Source: Paracoccaceae bacterium (lineage in GTDB: Bacteria; Pseudomonadota; Alphaproteobacteria; Rhodobacterales; Rhodobacteraceae). Taken from it: a stretch of 54,762 bases of DNA. Each line of letters opens with the position of its first letter. Position 1 is the first letter of the stretch. Shown here piece after piece: positions 1 to 8,153 of this stretch. Below the pieces are notes generated by a model. The model was not told the origin of the DNA, did not search any database, and worked only from the letters and a program-made list of their open reading frames with translations. Where the stretch lies: contig JACSRN010000081.1 in the NCBI GenBank assembly GCA_014879735.1, forward strand, positions 1-54,762, given 5' to 3'. A program made the translations under genes and the position numbers.

Positions 1-578
1 TGGCGCAGGTACACGGCCAGTCCGTTCAGCACGTCGAGATCCTGGATATCCTCGTAATCGATGTAGAAGGCAGTCTGTCCACGCACCTGCAGCCCATGCA
101 CCAGCGCGATCTGGAAGGCCTGCAACGTTTCGACATGGGCTTCGAACTCGGCCGGGTCGAACCGGCCGCGGCCGGTCTTCAGATTCTTCGGATTGGTCAG
201 TTTCCACTGGCCGGTGGCCTGGGCGATCTTCCAGCTGACGTAGCTTTCCAGCGGGTTGCGCGTCAGCACGATCTTGGCGCAGGCCGGATCGTCCAGCAGC
301 ACGGGCAGAATCCGCGGGTCGTGGTCGTGGAAATAGCGAAAGCCCGCCAGGCCCGGCGTCACCTCGCGCAGCCGGCGCAACAGGAGAAGCGGATCGGCCT
401 CGCGCAGGGCAAGATCGACGCCGAACATCGCATCCTGGTCCTTCTTGCCGATGAAGTTCGGGTTGAACATCTCGCCCAGGCAGCAGACGCCGGGCAGGGC
501 GTTCAGATTGGCCTCCAGAAAGTTCGATCCGGTCCGCATTTCGGCGAACATCACGAAGGAAGTGAATCTCGGCGCCAC
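1..578 (-). CDS. Sulfotransferase, NodH/Stf0-like (3' end beyond window)
   Basis: The frame stays open from a GTG at 578 to the window edge, giving 192 residues with no stop, so the C-terminus lies outside. Near the N-terminus (residues about 14-21) it reads MRTGSNFL, the loop that binds the 5'-phosphosulfate of PAPS in Stf0/NodH-type sulfotransferases. Around residues 105-116 it reads LTRNPLESYVSW, matching the region that binds the 3'-phosphate. The family moves sulfate from PAPS onto a sugar hydroxyl and releases PAP. The GTG immediately follows the TAA of the upstream glycosyltransferase in the same frame, so translation is probably coupled. An ATG lies nine codons further in, but the motif spacing favours the GTG. 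The neighbours are glycosyltransferases, so a surface glycan is the likely acceptor; the actual acceptor cannot be read from sequence. Confidence 0.82.
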   Translation of the reverse strand, partial: MAPRFTSFVMFAEMRTGSNFLEANLNALPGVCCLGEMFNPNFIGKKDQDAMFGVDLALREADPLLLLRRLREVTPGLAGFRYFHDHDPRILPVLLDDPACAKIVLTRNPLESYVSWKIAQATGQWKLTNPKNLKTGRGRFDPAEFEAHVETLQAFQIALVHGLQVRGQTAFYIDYEDIQDLDVLNGLAVYLR

Positions 579-2276
579 TTATTTCACCAGATAGGGCCGC
601 GCACGGCGGTTGCCGGGGGTGGACGGCGCACCGCCCACGGGAAAATCGCCCATCAGCACCGGCTGCATCCCCTGGTTTCGCAGGTTCTGCAGGAACTGCC
701 CGAAGCCCGACAGATCGGCCAGACGCGGCACTTCGGTCAGGCGGCGAGAGGCGCGGGGACCAATCTCGTCGACGATGGCCTGCAACGGCTCCATCGGGTT
801 TTCGATGAACTCGGCCAGCGTCCAGATCCGCACCCGGGCCTTGACCGCGGGCTGGCGCAGGGCGGTGACAAATTCGCCCTCGATCCGCTGCAAACGCGCG
901 GCCTCGGCCCGTAGGATGCCGAAGTTCAGGTTTGACAGGTAGAGCGGCACGGCAAAGGCGCCCGTTATGACCGAGATTTGCGCATTGGGATCGGCAGCAA
1001 GGAAGGGGCCGATCGCCTGGGCATCGTCGGGGCCGAACTGAAAGCACTGCCGTTCGCCCCGGGTGTTCCAGATCAGGCTGGTCAGGAAACTGCGCGGGTT
1101 GTAGTCGCGCAGCTTGGCGCTGTCGGACAGGCAGCCGTTGTAGATCTCGGCCCCGCCGGAAAATTCGGCACGCAGCGGCGCGAACAGATGGCCATGCGCC
1201 CGGATTCCGGCCACCTTCGACAGCCAGGTCTCGAACCCTTCGAACACATCGGCAAAGCCCTCGAACACCGAATAGGGGGCGGCGGTCAGGCCCTGCTCTA
1301 CCCCGGCACGCGGAAAGCGCGACTGCATGTAAAGTCCGGCACGGCCGGTAATCCGCCGCTCGGTCGCCTTGGAGAACAGCCGGTCGATCTTTCCCGGGTT
1401 TGGCTCGGCACGGGGCTGGCTGGCCGCATCCGCCGCAAGAAAGGCCTGGTACAGCCGGTTTGCCCGCGGCCAGATCTTGCGCGCGACAAAACAGTCGGAC
1501 CGGCGCAGAAGCTGCAGGTGATCATCATAGAAGACATGCGGCTTGCCCTGGTGATCGAACTTCGACAGCGTCAGCGAGCGGCTTTCGATCTCAACCGCAT
1601 AGCGGCGGGCAAGCGACTGGAAATAGCTTTCGTCGGGGATCCAGACCCGGCGAAAATAGCGGTCAATCCGGGCGCGGTCGGGGGCATCGAGGATGGCCGA
1701 AAGCGTCTGTCGTGTCAGGCACCACCACTGGCTGCCCAGATGCGGCACCAGCCCCTTCGGCAGGCGCCGGCGAATGCGCAGCCGGCGTTGCAAGGCGACA
1801 TAGGCGTCGAACACCCCGCGGCGCTTGCGCCAGCTGAACGGGAAGCGCAGGGTGAAGCGTTCGGCACTGAGGCCGCCCACGGTCCAGCCCACATCGGCCG
1901 TGGTCACGCTTTCGATGAAATCGGTGCGCGGGCGAGCGTCGAGATAGGCCCGCAACTCGTCGACCGGGCGCAGCGGCAGGCAGGATCCCGAGGCGAGGAA
2001 GACGTGCCGCACCGCCGGAAAATCTGCCAGCAGGATCTGCGCGGCCTTCTGTGTTGCGGCAACGATGCCCCAGGTGCCCCATTCGCAGGCATGGCGCGGG
2101 GTAAAGCGGATGTCGCGCAGATCGGCCAGCGCCGCCTGCATCGTGGCGACCTGCGCATCCGGCGTGCGGCGGTCGACATGGATCACCACCGGGCAGCCGG
2201 CCTCGGCCCAGTGGCGGGCAATCTGCGCCGCGCGGTCCAGCGCGGTGTGGCACAGCATGACGAAGCCCAGAGTCAC
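579..2276 (-). CDS. Core-2/I-branching beta-1,6-GlcNAc-transferase-like glycosyltransferase (GT14 with DUF5928-type C-terminus)
   Basis: A 565-residue protein. The N-terminal half (about 1-280) has the GT14 Branch-family pattern: it opens MTLGFVMLCHT, then VVIHVDRRT, an FLASGSCLPLRP segment near residue 100 and WIPDESYFQSL near residue 215. The second half (about 300-530) is a separate domain that I recall from alphaproteobacterial GT14 proteins (DUF5927/5928); its role is unknown. The protein probably adds a branching sugar to a surface polysaccharide. Its ATG overlaps the stop of the upstream glycosyltransferase by 4 bp and its stop abuts the sulfotransferase start, so the three genes form one translationally coupled unit. 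There is no signal peptide, so it should act in the cytoplasm. Donor and acceptor sugars are unknown. Confidence 0.82.
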   Translation of the reverse strand: MTLGFVMLCHTALDRAAQIARHWAEAGCPVVIHVDRRTPDAQVATMQAALADLRDIRFTPRHACEWGTWGIVAATQKAAQILLADFPAVRHVFLASGSCLPLRPVDELRAYLDARPRTDFIESVTTADVGWTVGGLSAERFTLRFPFSWRKRRGVFDAYVALQRRLRIRRRLPKGLVPHLGSQWWCLTRQTLSAILDAPDRARIDRYFRRVWIPDESYFQSLARRYAVEIESRSLTLSKFDHQGKPHVFYDDHLQLLRRSDCFVARKIWPRANRLYQAFLAADAASQPRAEPNPGKIDRLFSKATERRITGRAGLYMQSRFPRAGVEQGLTAAPYSVFEGFADVFEGFETWLSKVAGIRAHGHLFAPLRAEFSGGAEIYNGCLSDSAKLRDYNPRSFLTSLIWNTRGERQCFQFGPDDAQAIGPFLAADPNAQISVITGAFAVPLYLSNLNFGILRAEAARLQRIEGEFVTALRQPAVKARVRIWTLAEFIENPMEPLQAIVDEIGPRASRRLTEVPRLADLSGFGQFLQNLRNQGMQPVLMGDFPVGGAPSTPGNRRARPYLVK

Positions 2277-3277
2277 GCCCAGTTTCCCTTCGACATCAGC
2301 CCCAGGATTTCAAGCTGGCGCCAGTTGATGTATTTCTCGCTCCAGCCGCACCAGAAATCCGGCTGCTCCTGCAGGCCCTTCTGATAGGCGATATATTCGC
2401 GACTTTGGGCATAATGTTGACCGCGCGCCATTTCCTCGGCCGCCTTCACCGCGAAAGTATCAAGAAACTTGGCGTGCAGCAGGCAGCCGCTGGCCTTTTC
2501 ACCGCCGTCCGTCTCATACACGCGGTTCAGCCCGCGCGGCAGCATCATGTGGGTCGAACTGACATAGGCATAGCTTCTGTCCCAGCGCACCAGCGGGATC
2601 TTGTTCAGGGCAGGCGCCGCCCTGGGGTTGCGGGCAAAGAAGCGCCGCATCCGGGGGCCGCCCTGGATCCAGAGGTTGCCATAGCCCCAGTTGCGGCTGA
2701 CCGTGTAATTGCCGCTGTCGAACCATTGCGCGATCTCGAACGGATTCTGCCCCTCGCGATAGGGCCGCTCCTGCATCGGCCCCTTGGGGTACATGTCCAG
2801 AAGCATGGCCGAAAAGCTGCGCAATCCGCTGGCATCCAGCCAATCCGTCAGGGCCCGCAGCGGGCGGGTTTCGCAGAACGGATAGATCAGGAATTCGTCG
2901 ACATCGACGGTCAGGCACCAGCGGCCATGCCCGTAGCGGCGCAGCAGCGCCATGATCCAATCCATGCCGAAGCGGCTGCCGCGATAGGCGGCCCCCGTGG
3001 TCCAGACCGAGACGTCGGATTGCGCCGCCAGATATTCGCGGCTGCCGTCGTCGCTGCCGTTGTCGACGATCAGGAAGTGGTCGACGCCAAGTTCGCGGTA
3101 GTACTGCAGGAAATAGGGCAGGCGGATGCGCTCGTTGCGCAGCGTGGCGAAAAGAAGCACCGGATCGCCCGACAACCCATCGGCGCGGACCGAGACCGCC
3201 CGCAGATCGCGGCTGCGCCACAGAGCGCGGGCAAGCAGACGCTTGCGGCGCCAGCGCAAACGATATGAGCCGATCAT
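2273..3277 (-). CDS. Family 2-type glycosyltransferase (paralogue of the next gene upstream)
   Basis: About 334 residues from ATG 3277. An in-frame TTG lies 13 codons further upstream but is a poorer start. A nucleotide-sugar-binding core follows a basic N-terminus: LRNERIRLPYFL, then HFLIVDNGSDDGS, and the metal-binding DXD in LTVDVDEFL. The C-terminal half carries ALNKIPLVRW and SSTHMMLP, which are also nearly present in the neighbouring glycosyltransferase (positions 3464-4558), so the two are tandem duplicates that diverged. It overlaps the branching enzyme by 4 bp (ATGA). A 186-bp AT-richer gap with a promoter-like sequence precedes it, so it may start its own transcript. Donor and linkage are unknown. 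Confidence 0.85.
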   Translation of the reverse strand: MIGSYRLRWRRKRLLARALWRSRDLRAVSVRADGLSGDPVLLFATLRNERIRLPYFLQYYRELGVDHFLIVDNGSDDGSREYLAAQSDVSVWTTGAAYRGSRFGMDWIMALLRRYGHGRWCLTVDVDEFLIYPFCETRPLRALTDWLDASGLRSFSAMLLDMYPKGPMQERPYREGQNPFEIAQWFDSGNYTVSRNWGYGNLWIQGGPRMRRFFARNPRAAPALNKIPLVRWDRSYAYVSSTHMMLPRGLNRVYETDGGEKASGCLLHAKFLDTFAVKAAEEMARGQHYAQSREYIAYQKGLQEQPDFWCGWSEKYINWRQLEILGLMSKGNWA

Positions 3278-3425
3278 ACCCACAACGACACCCCGGTCCG
3301 GCCGACAGGATCGCAATGCACCAGACAGGTGAAGAGTTGAGAAAGCGTTCCCACCCGACCCGTTCTGCCGCGACTGACTGCCCGTCTTTCCGAGATTGTT
3401 TCCCGGATTTCATTCATTTCGTCAA

Positions 3426-3454
3426 TTTCTACATATATTCCAGCCATCTGTAAA
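3426..3454 (-). promoter_or_regulatory. Candidate sigma-70 promoter for the glycosyltransferase-sulfotransferase operon
   Basis: On the minus strand TTTACA (3454-3449) is followed after 17 bp by TAGAAA (3431-3426): five and four of six bases match the -35 and -10 consensus. It lies in the only AT-rich stretch between the two glycosyltransferase genes and points at the downstream one, giving a leader of about 140 nt. This is a pattern match only. Confidence 0.4.
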
Positions 3455-3463
3455 CAATCACCC

Positions 3464-4558
3464 CTAGACCCAACCGCCCCGCGACATCAGCCCCAGCGCC
3501 TCAAGCTGGCGCCAGCCGGTCAGCCGGCGCGAGGCGGCGCAATGCAGCACCGGGTCGGCAATCAGCCCGTCGTAATAGGCGCCGAACCTGTCGGGATCGC
3601 CGAAATGCTGGCGCCGCACCTTCTCTTCCGCCGACTTGCCGACGATGGTGTGCAGGAACTTGGTATGCAGCAGCACGCCCGAAATCCGTTCGCCACCGTC
3701 CTCGTCGAACACCGCATTCAGCCGCTCCGGCAGGATCGAATGGGTCGAATTCACATAGGCATAGCGCCAGTGCCATTTCACCAGCGGGATCTTGTTCAGC
3801 GTCGGCCCGCGGCGGGGGTCTTCGGCAAAGAAGGCGCGGCTGCGGACCCCGCCCTGAATCCATAGGTTGTGCATCCGGGGCTGAACCTGAACGATGTAGT
3901 TTCCCGGATCGAACCAGCGCAGGATCTGCAGCGGATCGCCACCCGGACGATATTCCTGCGCCGACAGCCGGCCTTCGGGATAGAGATCCAGCATCAGCGC
4001 CGGAAAGGCGGCGATCCCCTGCCCGTCCAGCCAGTCGGTCAGCGCCGGCAGCGTGCGGGTTTCCCAATGCGGATAGACCAGCAATTCGTCGGCATCGAGC
4101 GTCAGGCACCACCGCCCGTGACCATGCCGCAGCAGAAGCCAGTTCTGCCAGTCCAGCCCGAACCGCGATTTCTTGTAGCTGGCCGCAGTCTGCCACAGCG
4201 AGACATCGGCCGCGCCCTCCAGCAGGCCGGCGGTGCCGTCGGTGCTGGCGTTGTCGACGATCAGGAAATGATCGACGCCCAGTCGCCGGTGATGGTCCAG
4301 AAACTGCGGCAGGCGCACCGCCTCGTTCCGGACGACGACAATGCAGAGGATGGCATCGCGGCTCAGGCCGCGGGTGCGATCGGTCAGCACCTGCAACTCG
4401 CGCCGCTTGCGAATGGCGCGGGCAATCAGCGCACGGCGACGGTGACGCAGGCGAAACGACTGCCAGAGCGTGGCGCGCGCATTGGCCGGCATCTCGCCGA
4501 TCGCCCAGCGCGAGGCGGGAGGAGAAGGGGCGCCCGCAAGAGGTTCGCGGAGGCCCAT
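3464..4558 (-). CDS. Family 2-type glycosyltransferase (tandem paralogue)
   Basis: A 364-residue protein with VVRNEAVRLPQF, then HFLIVDNASTDGT, and the DXD motif in LTLDADELLVYP; the second half has TLNKIPLVKW and NSTHSILP. The match to the downstream glycosyltransferase runs over most of the length, including the C-terminal RQLEALGLMS stretch (RQLEILGLMS there). The first about 22 residues (Pro/Ala-rich) have no counterpart and no ribosome-binding site is visible before ATG 4558, so the ATG at 4492 is an alternative start. The gene begins 4 nt after galU ends, so it is probably co-transcribed with it. It probably transfers a sugar during surface-polysaccharide assembly in the cytoplasm; the donor is unknown. 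Confidence 0.83.
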   Translation of the reverse strand: MGLREPLAGAPSPPASRWAIGEMPANARATLWQSFRLRHRRRALIARAIRKRRELQVLTDRTRGLSRDAILCIVVVRNEAVRLPQFLDHHRRLGVDHFLIVDNASTDGTAGLLEGAADVSLWQTAASYKKSRFGLDWQNWLLLRHGHGRWCLTLDADELLVYPHWETRTLPALTDWLDGQGIAAFPALMLDLYPEGRLSAQEYRPGGDPLQILRWFDPGNYIVQVQPRMHNLWIQGGVRSRAFFAEDPRRGPTLNKIPLVKWHWRYAYVNSTHSILPERLNAVFDEDGGERISGVLLHTKFLHTIVGKSAEEKVRRQHFGDPDRFGAYYDGLIADPVLHCAASRRLTGWRQLEALGLMSRGGWV

Positions 4559-4562
4559 CGGT

Positions 4563-5462
4563 CTATTGCGCAGCTTTCTGCTGCGCCATCATCTCGTGCA
4601 GATAGGTGCCGAACTCGTCCCGCAGATCGGGCCGTGACAGGCCGAAGGCCACGGTCGCCTGCAGGAACCCCGCCTTCGACCCGCAGTCGTAGCGCAGGCC
4701 GCGAAAGCGGAAACCATAGACACCTTCGCCATCGGGCTCGGCCTCTTCCGCGATGGCATCGGTCAACTGGATTTCGCCGCCGGCGCCCTGTTTCAGGCGG
4801 TTCAGGTTCGTCAGAACCTTGGGAGACAGGATGTAGCGCCCGATCACCGCCAGGTTCGACGGCGCATCTTCGGCCTTGGGCTTTTCCACCATGCCCCTGG
4901 CACGCACGATGTTGCCGTGGTCTTCGGCAATGTCCAGCACACCATAGGCGCTGGCCTTGGGCGGGGGCACCTCCATCGCGGCCACCATGCAGCCGCCCGT
5001 CCGGTCATAGGCCTCAACCATCTGCTGCAGGCAGGGCTTTTCCGCCGCGATCACGTCGTCGGGCAGCAGCACGGCGAAAGGTTCGTCGCCGATCAGGCGG
5101 CGGGCGCACCAGACGGCATGACCAAGGCCCAGCGGTCGGTTCTGCCGCACATAGGCGATGGCGCCCGAATCCATGTTGGTGTCTTTCAGAACTTCAAGAA
5201 GATCGGTCTTGTTCTTCCTGCGCAACTCGCTTTCCAACTCGGGCGCGTGATCGAAATAATCCTCCAGCGCGGATTTCCCGCGGCTGGTGACAAAAATAAA
5301 CTCCTTGATTCCGGCCGCCCGCGCCTCGTCGATGGCGTATTGGATCAGTGGGCGGTCGACCAACGTCATGATCTCTTTCGGAATCGACTTGGTCGCCGGG
5401 AGAAACCGGGTCCCCAGGCCTGCAACCGGAAAAACAGCCTTCGTTACTTTTCTGGGTTTCAT
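4563..5462 (-). CDS. galU: UTP-glucose-1-phosphate uridylyltransferase
   Basis: The 299-residue length and the sequence throughout match bacterial GalU. The N-terminal nucleotide-binding signature is VAGLGTRFLPATKSIPKE (about residues 13-30), followed by PLIQYAIDEA, GLGHAVWCA and LLPDDVI. The enzyme makes UDP-glucose from UTP and glucose-1-phosphate, the entry point for many exopolysaccharide, capsule and lipopolysaccharide sugars. It leads directly into the glycosyltransferase gene (4-nt gap), which fits supply of activated sugar to that pathway. The ATG at 5462 is the only convincing start; the ribosome-binding site (GCAGGA) is weak. Confidence 0.97.
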   Translation of the reverse strand: MKPRKVTKAVFPVAGLGTRFLPATKSIPKEIMTLVDRPLIQYAIDEARAAGIKEFIFVTSRGKSALEDYFDHAPELESELRRKNKTDLLEVLKDTNMDSGAIAYVRQNRPLGLGHAVWCARRLIGDEPFAVLLPDDVIAAEKPCLQQMVEAYDRTGGCMVAAMEVPPPKASAYGVLDIAEDHGNIVRARGMVEKPKAEDAPSNLAVIGRYILSPKVLTNLNRLKQGAGGEIQLTDAIAEEAEPDGEGVYGFRFRGLRYDCGSKAGFLQATVAFGLSRPDLRDEFGTYLHEMMAQQKAAQ

Positions 5463-5650
5463 GGTCCTGCTCGTCTGTGGTCATGCCGGCACCCGGCCAG
5501 CTATCCTGCAACCGAATTGGTAAACATCCATTGCGCCGGTTTCCGGGCGGTTTCTGGCCCGCTACGCCATAATTCCCGGGTCGTCATCCCCCGTCACGCA
5601 AAAGCTGCCGCCAGCGCGGTCCCGATGCGCGACAGATTGCCGGCGCCAGG

Positions 5651-6442
5651 CTATTTCAGCACGACACCGGGCGCATAGGCAATGAAATGCGGATTTTCCC
5701 AGCCAGATTTACCATAGGCCAGCGGGCTATGGTCATCGACCCGCACCACCTTGCCCCCTGCGCCCCGCAGCACCGCGTCGCCGGCGGCAGTATCCCACTC
5801 CATCGTGCGACCGATGCGCGGATAAAGGTCGGCCTCGCCGGTGGCGACAAGACAGAATTTCAGGCTGGATCCGGCACTTTTCGCATCTTTCACGCGATAG
5901 CGGGCAATGAAGGCATCGGTTGCTGCATCACGGTGCGATTTCGACGCAACGACCATCAATGCGTCGTTGTTCGGCGTCGAGACCGAAAGCGCCGTCACCG
6001 GGCCGGGCAGGTCAAGGTCGAACGGCCCGGCCTCCTCGACGGCGCGACCGTCGGGAAGCGTGTAGAACAGCCGGCCCTTCGCCGGCGCATAGACCACGCC
6101 CCGCAGCGGCACGCCGTTTTCCACATAGGCGATGTTCACCGTGAAATCGCCGCGGCGCTGGATAAATTCCTTCGTGCCGTCAAGCGGGTCGACGATCAGG
6201 AAGGTGCTGGCGATCTGCGCGTGGCTGGCCGCCTGTTCCTCGGTGATCAGCACCTGATCGGGGAAGGCCACGCGCAGCCCGGCCGAAATCAGCGCATCTG
6301 CCGTCTCGTCGGCCTCGGTGACGGGGCTGGCGTCGGATTTGGCCTTCACTTCGAAATCCGGGCTTTCATAAACCTTCAGGATTTGCGCCCCGGCCTCCAG
6401 CGCGAGCCTGCGGAAGATGGTTCCCATACGCTCGAAATCCAT
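5651..6442 (-). CDS. cysQ: 3'(2'),5'-bisphosphate nucleotidase (PAP phosphatase) CysQ
   Basis: 263 residues from ATG 6442, chosen because AAGGAGG lies just upstream; the frame extends further but without family similarity. It has the inositol-monophosphatase fold signatures: ITEEQA (metal-binding Glu), DPLDGTKEFIQRRGDFTVNIA-type motif A near the middle, and WDTAAGDAVLRGAGG motif B near the C-terminus. CysQ hydrolyses 3'-phosphoadenosine 5'-phosphate, the inhibitory by-product of sulfotransferases and of PAPS reduction, to AMP. Its position between galU and a polysaccharide-export permease, near a sulfotransferase, suggests that it serves glycan sulfation, though cysQ also works in general sulfur metabolism. 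It is divergent from the permease gene with 134 bp between them. Confidence 0.95.
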   Translation of the reverse strand: MDFERMGTIFRRLALEAGAQILKVYESPDFEVKAKSDASPVTEADETADALISAGLRVAFPDQVLITEEQAASHAQIASTFLIVDPLDGTKEFIQRRGDFTVNIAYVENGVPLRGVVYAPAKGRLFYTLPDGRAVEEAGPFDLDLPGPVTALSVSTPNNDALMVVASKSHRDAATDAFIARYRVKDAKSAGSSLKFCLVATGEADLYPRIGRTMEWDTAAGDAVLRGAGGKVVRVDDHSPLAYGKSGWENPHFIAYAPGVVLK

Positions 6443-6576
6443 GCGCCCCTCCTTGAAATCGACATATTGCGCCTGTTTCCTTGCGCGATCAGAGCCCTTA
6501 TCCTTTGCGGAAGAGGGAAGCGCAAGCCGCCCTGCCCCGCACCGGGACAGGTGACACAGGATCGGGAACGGACCGG

Positions 6577-7398
6577 ATGTTTCGTCCACAGGCGAGCAAG
6601 CCGTCGCATATCGCAACCGGGTTCGAGCTTCTCGAACTGATTTATCATGCCACGATCCGCAACCTGCGAAAATCGCACGGCAATGCCATCTTCGGCCTGG
6701 TGATGAGCGTGATCAACGCCGGCATCGTGCTGGCGATCTTCGTCGTGATGTTCCACATCCTCGGCATGCGGCGGGTGGCGATCCGCGGTGATTTCATCCT
6801 GTTCGTGATGTCGGGCGTCTTCATGTTCCTGACCCATACCAAGGCGCTAGGCGCGGTTTCCGGCGCAGACGGCCCGACCTCGCCCATGATGATGCATGCG
6901 CCGATGAACCCGGTGGTCGCGGTCACGGCGGCCGCGCTGTCGGCGCTGTACCAGCAGACGCTGGCGGCCGTGGTCATCATGTTTCTCTACCACGCGCTGA
7001 TCACGCCGATCACGATCCACGATCCCATCGGGCTTGTCGGCGTCTATCTGCTGGCCTGGTTTTCCGGCGCGGCGATCGGGCTGATCTTCTATGCCGCAAA
7101 ACCCTGGAACCCCGAAATGATCGGCATCCTTGCCATGGTCTATGCTCGGGCGAACATGATCGCCTCGGGCAAGATGTTCGCGGCCAACAGCGCCAGCGCC
7201 AGCATCCGCTCGAAATTCGACTGGAATCCGCTTTATCACACCATCGATCAGGGCCGCGGCTACATGTTCCTGAACTATCACCCGCGATACACCTCGCTCG
7301 ACTATCCGATCTATGCGGCGCTGATCTGCATTCTGATCGGGCTGATGGGGCAGTTCTTCACCCGCAAATACGCCTCGCTCAGTTGGGGGAAACGGTGA
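6577..7398 (+). CDS. ABC-2 type permease, capsule/polysaccharide export (KpsM-like)
   Basis: 273 residues with five to six hydrophobic segments (about 45-65, 72-92, 115-140, 150-175 and 250-270) and the ABC2_membrane layout. The stretches RNLRKSHGNA and FLTHTKALGAV near the N-terminus resemble KpsM/CtrC-type polysaccharide-export permeases of Rhodobacterales as I remember them. It would form the inner-membrane channel for a lipid-linked glycan and needs an ATPase (KpsT-like), which is not in this window. ATG 6577 was chosen over an upstream extension that overlaps the cysQ promoter region. The next gene begins within its stop codon (GTGA overlap). Confidence 0.85.
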   Translation: MFRPQASKPSHIATGFELLELIYHATIRNLRKSHGNAIFGLVMSVINAGIVLAIFVVMFHILGMRRVAIRGDFILFVMSGVFMFLTHTKALGAVSGADGPTSPMMMHAPMNPVVAVTAAALSALYQQTLAAVVIMFLYHALITPITIHDPIGLVGVYLLAWFSGAAIGLIFYAAKPWNPEMIGILAMVYARANMIASGKMFAANSASASIRSKFDWNPLYHTIDQGRGYMFLNYHPRYTSLDYPIYAALICILIGLMGQFFTRKYASLSWGKR

Positions 7399-8003
7399 TC
7401 CGGGCCTGTCTTCTCTCGCTGGTGCTGCTGGCTGCCCCGGCAGGGGCGGAGGTCTTTCCCGGGCTTGCCCGCGTGACCGGCGTGGCTGCGGATGACGTGC
7501 TGAACGTCAGGGCCGAACCTTCGGCCAGCGCAGCGATCCTGGCGACGATCGCGCCCGGAACCGAAGGCATCGAGGTGCTGGAGGTCTCGGGCAACGGAAA
7601 ATGGGCTCTGGTCCCCCTGCCCGAAGGATCGGGTTGGGTCGCGCGTCGCTTCCTGCAAACCATGCCCCAGGATCCGGCCAGCCTGCTGCGTCCGATGCGT
7701 TGCACCGGGACCGAGCCGTTCTGGACCATGGAGATTGCCGGCTTCGGCGGCACCTGGTCGACCCCGGAGGAGCAGGGAGTGGTCCTTGCCCTGCCGGTGA
7801 CGGAGGCAGCGCCGGAAGGCTGGTTCGCGCTGGCCGAAGATCCGGTGCGGGGCCACGGGCTTTCGCTGATCGTCACCCGCGGCAGTTGCAGCGACGGCAT
7901 GTCCGACCGGCGCTTCGGCCTGACGGCGCTGATCTTCGACAAGGATTACAGAAACGGCCGCAACCGGATCTGGCAGGGCTGCTGCACATTGGACCGGCGC
8001 TGA
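7395..8003 (+). CDS. Secreted protein with N-terminal SH3b-like domain
   Basis: 202 residues from GTG 7395, which overlaps the permease stop by 4 bp and has GGGGGA upstream. Residues 1-18 form a signal peptide ending APAGA. The segment about 25-85 looks like a bacterial SH3 domain (DVLNVRAEPSASAAIL, then GWVARRFL), a fold that often binds cell wall. The C-terminal half starts CTGTEPFW and contains several cysteines, including the final IWQGCCTLD; it resembles secreted domains that I cannot name with confidence. Overlap with the export permease suggests co-expression. The function is unknown; it probably acts in the periplasm. Confidence 0.72.
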   Translation: MIRACLLSLVLLAAPAGAEVFPGLARVTGVAADDVLNVRAEPSASAAILATIAPGTEGIEVLEVSGNGKWALVPLPEGSGWVARRFLQTMPQDPASLLRPMRCTGTEPFWTMEIAGFGGTWSTPEEQGVVLALPVTEAAPEGWFALAEDPVRGHGLSLIVTRGSCSDGMSDRRFGLTALIFDKDYRNGRNRIWQGCCTLDRR

Positions 8004-8137
8004 ACGCGCGTATTCATCGGGCGGCCCAAGGCTGGGGCCGGGACAGCCACTGCTGGCGGAATGGATCTGCCTGCTGCGCTCCCCAAGGGCTTTACCCCCC
8101 ATTCGAACCGCCTGGGAAATCGGGGAACTGGGGAAAC

Positions 8138-8153
8138 CCGGGAAAATTCCCGG
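8138..8153. terminator. Weak palindrome between convergent genes
   Basis: CCGGGAAAATTCCCGG is a perfect 16-bp palindrome located exactly between the converging SH3-protein and Hpt genes. The loop would be very short and there is no T-run on either side, so a terminator role is only suggested by position. Confidence 0.3.

Noticed and set aside
96-2384. Plus-strand open frames opposite the sulfotransferase and GT14 genes
   Set aside because: No domain; they lie opposite genes with clear motifs.
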